Of a stretch of 64,000 nt of DNA, positions 50,071-60,600 are shown one piece after another. Every line of letters starts with the position of its first letter. Position 1 is the stretch's first letter. The translations under genes and the position numbers were made by a program. Location: positions 204,501-268,500 of the forward strand of contig JABMCL010002757.1 of the NCBI GenBank assembly GCA_018857735.1, given 5' to 3'. The notes below the pieces were generated by a model that ran no database searches, was not told the DNA's origin, and saw only the letters and a list, made by a program, of their open reading frames with translations. The stretch is from Alviniconcha marisindica. Lineage: Eukaryota > Mollusca > Gastropoda > Provannidae.

Positions 50071-53000
50071 TTATGGGTCAAAAACCTTTTTCACAGCCCG
50101 CTGCCGTGCAGATTTGCGCATTGTTTGCTTGCTTGCAACACAACCAGGGCAAGTGTAATTTCCATCTGGATTTGGATCTTTCCGAATTTTTACACAGGAG
50201 AAGTGCAGCCACCGCTCACATTCATTGCAAAAAATCATGCGCCGTTCTCCATGTGGCTTCAGGCAGAAGCAGGTGATCTGTCCATCTGCAAAAGCACACC
50301 ACAAAATAATTGTCAGAATAGCAAAATAAATTGAATACGCATGCACAACAGTACTCAAAGTTTGTCATCTTGCAAAGCAAAGTAGCCTCCTTTGACTGCC
50401 TTGATACTGTAACTTCCTGACTACAATTTCTTGTTTAGCTTTTGTCCTTTAACAAGCCATACCCTCAATGTCTCATTATTTTTGTCTAAAATTACTTATA
50501 GTCTGTTGCTCTAACAAGCTATTTTGCTAAAACATTTCAAGTTGTTTTGCCTGGGTGGTTCTCACAGAAACAATTCTGGTTTCACTTCTGTTTTTTTGTT
50601 CTTGAACAACAAAAAAGGAACGTCAAGCAATAAAATGCATACAAAATAAGTTAAAGTACAAAATGAGGCATTGCTTCATCTTTTCCCCTCACAGTCGGCA
50701 GCAAACAATGGAGTTTATTACAATACGGCACAGCGAACAGGCTGCCTCTGTGGTCTATTAACCAGAAAGGTTCCACAGAAAGTTCTGAAAGCTGTCCATC
50801 AGTGTGATGGACAAGATTCTGTTAGGGCAGAGGGAGGGGAGGGTGATCTTTACATGCACTGTGAACTGCAAAATGGTGAACTCTGCACTTGCAATCCTGA
50901 ACTCCAACACATGGATCATGACAGACCAACACGTGGATCGTGACACACTGCATGCAGGTTGCCTAATCACTGATGCACACAGTTTACAGCTTAACACTGT
51001 CCCAGACAGTAATGTCACTGGGCTAACTGGCTATTTTTTTCCCACTCTTGAAGGAAGGATGAGATGGCTAAAGGCAAAAAGTAGCAAAACTACTGCGGCT
51101 GCACGATGCAATCAGCCTCCTCATCACCTGTGGCTAAAACTGTTGTAAATCTTTCAATCTAATTAGTAAGAACAGGTGCAATCAATGAAAAAGGCCAGCA
51201 CTCCAAATGGAATGCAAAAGAAAGTGCCTTCTGACCACACACAAACTACAAGGTACTCTTATTATGCTGTCCAGCACAGGTTTTAAAGTATTTTAATAAC
51301 ATAAAAATGTTTAACAGTTGCCAATGATGAATGAAAGATGTTAGCAAACAGTTGTGCTGTCACAGTTAAAAAGTCATGCACTCTCAATACAGCCTTAAGC
51401 ATCAACAAAAACTGTAAAACTGAAAAGGCTCAAAAGATCAAAACTGTTAATAGTACAGGATTTTCTTTTACCATCTTCCTCATTAGGATCGCCACCCAGC
51501 CTCTCAGCAGCTGTTGGTGAAATTGATGCAGAACTGTATGGTGGATATGATGCTTCAGAACTGTGTGCTGGAGACACTGCTCCTCCCATACTGTGAGACG
51601 GTGACACAGCACCAGTACTGTGAGTAGGAGACACTGCTCCTGGACTGTGGGTAGGAGACATTGCACCATTACTGTAGGATGGAGATGCAGCTCCAACTTG
51701 GGGAGGTGAGGAGGTGGCTGCAGTGCTGTGGAATGTAGATGTAGGTCCAGTATGAAGGAAATTAGGGTAAGAGGATGGAGACATGGCACTTTCATGTGGA
51801 GGCGAATCTCCCATCTCAGATGCTGATGGAGTAGCACTAGATGTGGAGTCTCCAGAGATGGCAGCATCTTGTCCACGGCACATGTACTGGAAGCGGAACA
51901 TTGAGAATCCCTTTCAATTCAAACATCAAGGCAGTTTGTGACACATTCTTGAGTTAATATCTAGTTGTTACAGGTTTTTTGTTCATTTTTCAAGGGATGG
52001 CAAGGTGGGAAATGGGGGGTGGGGAGGGATTTGAAAACTGGAAATATCTTCCCCCCAAAATTGTTGTTCAATGACTAGCAATAACTAAGCAAAAAAATCT
52101 TATAAATATTAAACAGACAGTTGTTTGCAATCTCAGTTTCTCACCTCATCATTCTTTGACTCCAAGTCCAAGTAGGGCTTATAATTTGCAGCTTTAAGCA
52201 TCATGATACAGCTTTTCAGAAACAGCTCCTTCGTTTTCAGCTTCTTGCTTTCAGATGGTGAATCCTGAGCCACAAGGAAAAGAAAAAAATCCTAATATCA
52301 AACACATAACTAATGGTATTCATTATTCATAATGATTTAGCTAAAACTAGTAAAAGGATGATTGCCCAGGTATAATCACAATGATTACACATACAATATT
52401 AGTCAATAGTGTGCTTAATTTTGCATAGTACATGTCTGGGCAATTTTAGATACATGTATGAAAACTGAAAGCATACTAAAGAAACACAGTGAACAGTTTC
52501 AAATGTTCAAAACAAATATCCACTAAAATTACTTATAGTCTGTTGTTCTAAGAAGCTATCTAACACACAATGATGGCTGTGTGACCTGGTTTAGTTGACA
52601 TTAAAAAAAAAAAATCATCAAGTGTGTGCAGAGTTACTAGTACAGTAGTAGGGTATTGGAATAGTAAACCATGCAATGGCAGAGACCATCAATAAGTAGC
52701 ACACAGCTGACCAGTTCACAGATGGGTAAGTGTGTGAAATCTGAGCCCGATTTGTGTGGAAATGTAGGTTTGCATAATGTACACGCACATAACCGAAAAT
52801 ATATATCATATTAGATTTCTAAAATCTCGGTCTACCCAGGAGTAGGATCAACTCCAATTCAAGCCAATAAACGCTAAATCCACAGTTCAAGTGATTAAGA
52901 AACAGAGTCAAACTCGTGAACCACCATGATCTATCTCATTAAGAACTACACCAGGTTAATACTGTCCCCAGTTCTGTTTTCAATTTTCTTACCCGACATA

Positions 53001-53803
53001 ACCTCCCTCATGTATATATTCTGAATCTTATTGCATTCTTGACGTTGTCAAACCATTAAGTACCGACAGGTCATTCTATCTTCAGTGAAGCAAAGATGAT
53101 ACGGAATGTAAGTGAGGTGAGTGTTTCATCACTTGCATGCTTGTTCTTCTCAGCAGCCACGCTTCATCGACATAAGTGCAAAATACATAGTAGGCGCTAT
53201 GCAATCGTCGTCGACATCCATGTGTTTATGGGTGGCTGGAATGGAAATTCGAAACATGGCGGCCTACCTCTTTTTTGTCCATTTTGGTGTTGGCGCTGGA
53301 TGTTGATCATTGCGTATAAGACTATAAAGCATGAGTTCTAACGACAACAAAAAGAACAAATGTAACCCATACCTCATCGTCTGACGACGATCTTGGTCTT
53401 TTGGTTGTCGAGTCTGCAAAATAAAAGGAAAATATCAGTTTCTCTTCTGAACAATCAAAACAAGATGAAGAATTTGGGACCGCTGCCATCTTCGAGTCTG
53501 TCCGTCATGTTCAAAAGTTTCTGGCGATGAAATCATGACCAGATCCAAAATAGTTTGGTTATTCGCACATCAAAGGAACAGAATTTGCAAACCATATAAA
53601 TGACAAAAGGCTATAACAAACAAATACAATGCTTATCAAACAACTGTGCAGAAGGCTTTTGCCAGACGTCCATTTTGTAGCCAGTCAAGAAGACTTGTAC
53701 ATAATGCTTGATCTAACGACTGTTTTTGAATTTACATGAACTGTTTTCCCGACAGTGTCAATGAAATATGAATCCGCATATTTTAAGATGTCTTACCAGC
53801 CAT
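50071..53803 (-). CDS. PHF13/PHF23-like PHD-finger protein, copy B
   Basis: Five coding exons, minus strand: 53797-53803, 53373-53413, 52145-52264, 51472-51886, 50071-50285 (265 aa), with the same phases and exon order as copy A. Residues 2-16 are basic/acidic (ADSTTKRPRSSSDDE). Residues about 23-48 (KKLKTKELFLKSCIMMLKAA, then NYKPY) match the N-terminal block of PHF13/23. Residues 117-170 contain about five copies of a nonapeptide of the type GAVSPTHST. The PHD finger starts at C200 (C200, C202, C214, C217, H222, C225, C240, C243) with W220 before LHFSC, followed by MRKSARQRAVKKVFDP. All eight zinc ligands are present. Family role (known): H3K4me3 reading in chromatin or autophagy regulation. 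Copy B differs from A mainly by the Ser-Pro repeats and by 40 instead of 38 codons in exon 3. Confidence 0.8.
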
Positions 53804-53950
53804 AGTGAACCTTTCCGGTATTAACAGATACTTGGAAAACATGCAACCAACTTGCTGATGGGTCCAGGGGAAAATAACATCGACCTAACATCAACGCACT
53901 CCAATCGCGCATCTCGACTCGTCACGTGGGGTCGTGAACTCAGCTTATTA
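53804..53950 (-). promoter_or_regulatory. Putative promoter of PHF-like copy B
   Basis: TTCCGG at 53813-53818 (CCGGAA on the coding strand), E-box CACGTG at 53923-53928 followed by GGTCGTGAACTCA (53930-53942), and a CCAAT at 53901. Same motif order and similar spacing to the ATG as copy A, although the sequence between has diverged. Confidence 0.5.
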
Positions 53951-54887
53951 GCATACGGCTGTGTCATAATTTACGTCACTTCTCCCAAACAGCTTGTCAA
54001 CCTTGAATCTATTTCTTTGCAGACCAGTCTGGTTTTGCATTTTTTTGATAAACGACTCGAGCTGGTAAACGTTACAGGGAATGTCCATGACGATAACAGT
54101 TTAGGCGAAATTGCAAGCATTGCCAGTTTTTCACCCCGAAAGTCGAGCTCGAATGCCATTGCAAACACAAACACTGACAAAGGATTGTGGGATTGCTGAT
54201 CGGAAGATGGACGAAGTGCTATAAATAACCCTGTGGCGCTAAAAGTTTTTAAGCAATGACACTGAGCAACCATTAAATGATAATTCATATTTTGAAGTTC
54301 TCTTTGGACGTGTACCACCCATGGAACAACCAGGGTAAGGTGACTCGACAGAACAAAGCAATACTGAATGCGGGATCAGTGCTGGGTGTCTTGCACCTAC
54401 AGTGGAAAGACGCGCTTTCATCTGCACATGAAATGTCTGTAATCTGCACACAGGAGTGGGCTCCATAAAACTTCATCTCGTTGGCTCGAAGGGCAGCCAG
54501 CTTCTTCAGGCTTTACTGGTTCAGTGGTTGACTTTGCACCCCGCTCTTGGTGAGAGAAAAGTAAGGAGAGGGCTACAACTTAAATTATGGCAGTTTTGGA
54601 GGATAGACTAACTCGCAAGATATTTTTCATACCCACTATCCAGCAACTCCCTTGCACCTAACCGTCCCCCCTTTCTTTTTTTCAATCAAAAATTTACTAG
54701 ATTTTTTCCATGGTCCTTTTCCTTCTGTTTTTCAAGTGGTCTTTTTGTCTTTTTCGATGGTCATTTTTCTTCGGATTCAAGTGGTCTTTTTGTCTGCCCC
54801 TTAGTGTTAAAAAAAAGAAGGGGGGGGGGGGTATAAGCTAAAAAGTTGTGCATTTTTATAAATAATTTGTGAACTTACCTTCAGACA

Positions 54888-54933
54888 AGAAACTGCTTGG
54901 TGTTCTGAGAGTGGAGGCCTAAAAACACACACA
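54888..54933 (-). other. Candidate small exon, unassigned
   Basis: On the minus strand an acceptor (TTTTTAG after a GT-rich tract) and a consensus donor (GAAG|GTAAGT) bound 46 nt that can read ASTLRTPSSFLSE. No partner exon was identified. It could be an upstream exon of an alternative copy B transcript or chance. Confidence 0.2.
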
Positions 54934-55676
54934 CACACACACAAAATAATTCTAAAATGTACGTGTGTATACATACTTTGTATACTAAATTAATATTTAT
55001 AGTGCCTGTTCAACTTTCAAGAGGTTGGGAGAGAGAATTTGAGCTTTTAAAATTGTTCCATAATCCATACGTTGTGACAGGAAGTCATTGTGTCCTGGTC
55101 AGTCCAGCACCTCCAGTGCTCTTTTAACTCTGATCTTGACGCTCTAGCTGCAGATTTCCAGCCATCTGAGATCATATCCACACCATCACTTCTTCAGTTG
55201 CAGTTGAAGTCTGTTATAATAATAATGGAAATTTGTAAAAGCACCTACCCTGCAGCTCAAAGTGCTGAACAAGCCTAGTAAAGTAGTATACACATAATGT
55301 ACATCGAGATGGAAATGTTATCAGTAATAAAAATTCTAAAAAATAGAAAATAAAGCTAACACTAGTAACAGTGTAACACATAATGTAGACAAAGTCAAAG
55401 GTCCAAGTGTAACTATGCAAAAGATGCACACACACACACACTGTACAGACTAATAGGGGTGATGGACAATGTTGCTTAGCTGAAATATTCTGAGAAGAGA
55501 AATGTCTTGAGTTTGCTTTTGAAGGAAGAGTGCATGGTGCCTGATGTCTGTTCTTGTTTTAATTTTCTTGGCAGTGGACCATTCCTTATTCTGGCAGTGC
55601 ATGTGTGTAAAGATACTGATAATGCAAAGGCAGTTAAATATCTAAAAAATAAAACTAGTGAATGTGAGCTATATCA

Positions 55677-55679
<3 letters not shown>

Positions 55680-55718
<39 letters not shown>
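55680..55718. repeat. (AT)n microsatellite
   Basis: About 40 bp of AT dinucleotides. A similar tract lies in the RHNO1 intron at 56503-56548. Confidence 0.95.
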
Positions 55719-55721
<3 letters not shown>

Positions 55722-55916
55722 ATTACTAAATTAGTTAATATTTATTTTAAAAAATTATAATAACTATCACAGTATCATTGGACTATCACTGTATCACTAT
55801 CACTTTCAGTCAGTATAAACCAGTTTTAACTACTTAAAATGATTTTAAACATCTCACTGTTTTATACAGGTGAGCACAGTTCCTTGTGAAAGAACAAGTA
55901 TACACAATGCTAAAGG

Positions 55917-56498
55917 ATGGGCAGGCGCAGGATGAAGGAGAGTTTTAGAAAGCAGTCACTGCTGTTTGAGGAAAGCCCCAAGGAAAACCGACAGCACGTG
56001 CTCAGCCCAGTGGTCTGTGTGGACAACCCAGTCACTGCAGTTCCAGTTCCCATTGATGGTAATTGCAACATCTCATGGGTAGGTCATAGGTGTATGATTT
56101 AAAACGCATCAAACCAGAAAACATTCAGTGTTTTGTTTGTTTTTGTTTTTAATCTCTTATGACAGTTTGTATGAAATCATGGCAAACTTCACAAAGGTAG
56201 TTTTTGTTGCCCAGACACAAATTCCAAGCACTGGTGTATGGCATTCTTCCACCAAGGAGGAAGGTGCCTGAAAGCAATGGCATGCCTGGAGTGTATACCA
56301 GACACTGAAGGATGAAGGCTGCTTCAAGTAGTGAATGTCTTTTGAGAACTGAGGCAGTTATAGTAATAACTGGAGACTGGTAATAAGTTGTATTTGTCAG
56401 TCTGTTGCTGTCAGGCATTGGGGTTGTTGATTAATGGAATTGTCCCCACTGCCACAAGGCAGTGTAGGATCAGAAATGAAAAATCTTCAATGAATCAG

Positions 56499-56552
<54 letters not shown>

Positions 56553-58940
56553 GTTTTTTTGTGCTGTAAGTGTTAATGTTAGTTACATATATATCCAACT
56601 CCAAGAGTTGAAACCGAGTCTGATCATTAGTTGCTTTTTGAATAACTGTTCACATGACCATATCATTTGAACATGCATATATATATATATATACACAATA
56701 ATATAGACTTTCTGGAGATTTTACACCATGCTCACATGTTTCAGAGCTTGCTAGGAAGGCTTGTGAACTTGGTCATATTGTGTTACTGTTAGCTCTGCTC
56801 TACATGTGAAATCTAAACTGACTGATTTTAGCAAAACTTGTACAGTCAGTATTATATTTTCAGTATGATTTATTTATGAAGTCTAAAATTGTGGAGAATT
56901 GCCCCATAGGCATAGTATTAGTAGTTGTTATTTTGGTTTATGATCTGCTTTTTCATACATGCTGATTTTGATTCTTCAGTCACACTCACAGTTCATTGAG
57001 AAAAGTTTCAATAAAACCAAACATTTTGAACAGGATACTTTTGTTTTTTATTTACTCTAGACTGCTTTTCCATATTGGTATGGATTTGGGACGTCACATT
57101 TTCAAGAGGTGGAAAAGGAAGTCGTTAGGATGACATGCTTTTTTTAAGCTCAGTTTAAAATCTGAGAAAATGTTGTCTGGGGTTTGTTTTTTCTTCACAT
57201 TTGCATAATACCATGGTCTCTTACTCTTAGCAATGGTTTCACACAAAGATTATTAATATTATTAGGAATATCTAGTTTTTGAGCAAGCATCGTAAGGTGT
57301 AGTGCCATTTGCATGTCCTGTTTTCCAGCCCCATTTTGGGTGTAAACTTTGGTAGGAAAACAATTATTGAAAAATATATTAAAGTTGTGTTGTTGTTGTT
57401 TTTTGTTGTTTTTGTCTTTGTACAAATGTTCTTTATTTACACATTAGATATTTGACATAGCACACCCTATCAACAAAACAGTAAAATATGGAATATTAGT
57501 GTTGTCCTTGAAAGATGAGCACTAAATGTCAATGAATCTTTGTTGTTCCCATTATTGTGGACATCTGATGTATGCTGGTACAGCCATAATTAGAACTGGT
57601 TTTGATGCTGTTGGAACCGTGTATTATATTGTGCTTTCATTTTTTATTTTTTATTTTAAATTAACATTCATGAATTTCATGCATGCCAAAAATTGGTTCT
57701 AAAAATCTGAGCTTGGCTTTTCTGAGTTTTCATCTAATTAATGGACAACACTAATAATAGTAATATCGCACTTTTTGTACAGGTTTCACCGCAGTTCAAT
57801 GGGATAACTGCAACCCATGGCAGGCATCGCCAGGCTCGCAGGCGTCATCGCAGCATTGGTAATAGTAACCAAACTGGAAAGAATTTCAACAAAGAGAATT
57901 CAAATGTTGACAGATGCAAAACACGATGTCGTAGTGGCACTGGCAAAAAGTTCCCTACCCTAGCATTTGTTGGTGACTTACCAAAGACAACAAAAATCAC
58001 AAGAGGCTTAAAATCCACAGGAGTTGATGGGTTGTCTGAGCAGCTGGGTGAGAAAAACACTTCTCTTCACAAGGAAGAAGTTAAATACAAGAGAAAATGT
58101 AAAAACAGATGTGTCAGCAGTAATGGAGGAGGTGGAGAAGAAGACAATGGTTGTGTGGAAACAGTCAAAGGGACGCATTCATCTACCAGAGAGTGCTGCC
58201 CTTCTCTAGCACAGTGTTCTGGTTTCTGTGGTGAGGATGCAGAGTTATCCAACCTTCATTCCCCTGTGCTGTCTATCCTGTCAGTCGAGAAAAAAATATC
58301 CAAAGGTGTGTCACGACCCCTCACTCGTTCTCTTTCAGCTTCAAAGACTTTCCAAGCTCAAGATCAAAGACCTGTTTCCTCGAGTGAAATTCACATAAAC
58401 AGGAGAAAATCATACAGTTCAGACATCTTATTGTCACCTTTAGAGCCTACTAATATGACGCAGTCAGATAGACCTTACACCCATTTTTCTGATGTACAAA
58501 AGGAGCCACTTCCTCTTGCGACTGTTCTGTTTGCTAATATTAACAGTCTGTTAGAAGATGTATGTTTCAACGACTCTGGCCGTAGTTGCCATAGAAGTGG
58601 TTTGGTGTCTCAGGATGGCAGTGTGTACCCAACATGTGATAAACCTGTATTAAGTGGTAGCAAAACATCACAGTGGAGTGCAGCCACAGGAAAAGGGACC
58701 CCAGCAGAGCGGAGAAATAATCAGGAAAGCCCACAGTCATCCTGTGGCAAACCAACACCCAGGCGATCTAAAAGATTGCAGGATAAGTACAGGGAGGCCC
58801 TGAGATACCTGCAACCAGTGACCCCTACTGCAAAATATAGTATTCTTCCTGAGCGTTATGTCAGCATTCTTGTGACAGACACTCCCGAAAATGAATACCA
58901 CCTGACATTTAGACAGAGACAACAGCTGAAAGTGACTTAA
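55917..58940 (+). CDS. RHNO1: RHNO1-like (RAD9-HUS1-RAD1-interacting nuclear protein)
   Basis: Two coding exons: 55917-56078 and 57783-58940 (439 aa), GT-AG, phase 0. The N-terminus MGRRRMKESFRKQSLLF resembles the basic RHNO1 start ending in QLLF. Residues 53-59 read SWVSPQF; human RHNO1 has SWVSPDF, the RAD1-binding motif of the 9-1-1 clamp. Here the motif is assembled by the splice between W54 and V55. A basic HGRHRQARRRHR stretch (66-77) and KFPTLAF (110-116) follow in the family order. The extreme C-terminus (412-439) contains ILVTDTPENEYHLTFRQRQQ, matching the conserved DTPE...RRRQ block. The middle (about 120-380) is Ser/Thr-rich and disordered, making it much longer than the human protein (about 238 aa). 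Known role: links the 9-1-1 clamp and TopBP1 to ATR activation. The first in-frame ATG is used; a non-coding 5' exon is likely, because a CAG acceptor lies at about 55869. Confidence 0.82.
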
Positions 58941-59240
58941 CTGGGCAGGTTTGATGCAGGAGTATTCAGTATGTGTAACTTTTTTAATCAATTGTTTTTA
59001 CAAATATATATATACATTTCATTTCAGCTTTCCTGGGAGTAAAAGGGACTGACCATGATGGCAAAATACAAAAATGGTTAGCAGGTAGAAACTGAAAAGA
59101 TCAGTACAGCCTTTTATAGTTTCAAAGCAAAATCCTTAAAGGTCTAAGGCATTTATCTTGATCATTTCAATTCCTACCTGATATCAATTTGGGGGTCATC
59201 ATTGTCAGTCCCTTTTAGTTACCCTTCCCAAGAAATGTGA

Positions 59241-59246
59241 AATAAA
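59241..59246 (+). terminator. RHNO1 candidate polyadenylation signal
   Basis: AATAAA about 300 nt after the RHNO1 stop codon. Confidence 0.45.
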
Positions 59247-59564
59247 GAGTATGGTTGGGGGAGAAAAAAGTTCCAGAGTGGATGCTCGTACCATTTTCAT
59301 TGATTTCGAGTTATGTTCTTGAGGCGTATTGTTTTCACGCTGAAACTGATCAGCACAACACCCTGAAAGATGCCCCCTTGAAGAGGATTAAGCTTGATTG
59401 TGTGGTGCCAGTCTTTACTCAATATATATGGCTCAATATAGCACTCCAAGTTCTTGGTAGGAGACAGGGCTGAAATATTCCATGACTCCCATGTTTTTTT
59501 ATACTGCGTTTATTAATAAACTGGGCAGAATGGTTTATGATACCTGCATCTTCTATATTATGTG

Positions 59565-60600
59565 TTGTGCTTTTTTGATAGGGGCAATAAGGAAGGGACT
59601 AACTCTTCAAAAATGTGTTCAGTGTTTGTGTATGTATGTTTTACTTTCTTATTGTGTTTGGTTTGATTTGAGGATGGTTTTACATGTGAGAAGAGTTTTG
59701 AACTGTGTATTATGACAGAGTTTGTCTTGAAGTGACTCTTGTGCAGTTGACAGGATATTAAAATCCAGTTACATCATTAAAAGAGAACCAAACTCAAGAA
59801 GCATTACATCAATATGAGTGGAATAAAAAAATATACACACAGAAGTTTTTCTGTTGATTTCTTGTCCATTAAAAACTGACATGAAAAGTTGTAAAAACTG
59901 ACATGAAAAGTTGTGAAAACATGAGCATGAGCATTTTGTGCCCAGTAGTCTGTATCAGCGATGTCATCAACAAGGCCAGCATGTGTAGCAAAAGCATCGA
60001 TGATCAAATACGTCACAGGCCAACCCTTAGCTCTTCACTGGTAAAGAGCAAGCCAATATGGCCACGCACTGAAGGGCTCAAATTTGAAGCAAAAAAAGTA
60101 CTTCCTTTAAATGTTGACAGAACAATAGCAGATGGAAATATTTGTACATTTTCTGTTTTCCAGCCACCTTGCGTGGGGGTTTGGCTCCCTTTTAAAGTAT
60201 GGGTAATAAAACCATCCACAATGTAGGAGACATAAGTGGAAAATTTGCATCACCAGGGTTATTTTATTGTGCTTTAAAAAAATAAAAAAAATATTGCTTT
60301 TTTCTCTGTCCATTTTTTCTTCTTGTCAACGATGCAAGCATATCCCAGCCTCATGCTTTTTTAACAAGGGCAATATTGAAGGACTAACTCTTAAGAAATT
60401 GTGTTTGATGCTTGGGGTGTGTGTGCATGTTTTGTTTTATTATGTATGATTGATTTTGTAAGGTCTGACTTGAGAAAGGCTTTAGATACATATATAATTA
60501 TGACAAGAGTTTTGAAATGTGCATTTGCTTATGACAGAAACTGATTGTCCTGAAGTGATCCTCTGCGGCTGAAAGGAAATTAAAAATCCAAATACTAACT
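59565..60600. repeat. Duplicated segment downstream of RHNO1
   Basis: A stretch of about 200 bp at 59570-59785 recurs about 785 bp later at 60355-60595. Shared words in the same order: GGGCAATA, GGACTAACTCTT, GAGTTTTGAA, TATGACAGA, then GAAGTGA and TTAAAA(A)TCC. The copies are diverged. The unit is unidentified. Confidence 0.6.

Larger units (their letters stand above)
53951..55860. other. Intergenic between PHF-like copy B and RHNO1
   Basis: Moderate CpG to about 54200, then AT-rich. Contains open frames on both strands at 53.85-54.3 kb without domains, a G-run at about 54823-54831, a candidate small exon at 54888-54933 and an (AT)n microsatellite at 55680-55718. Confidence 0.4.

Noticed and set aside
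53852..54318. Overlapping 115-codon frames on both strands
   Set aside because: The plus and minus frames overlap each other and neither has a domain or exon signals; probably promoter-proximal GC effect.
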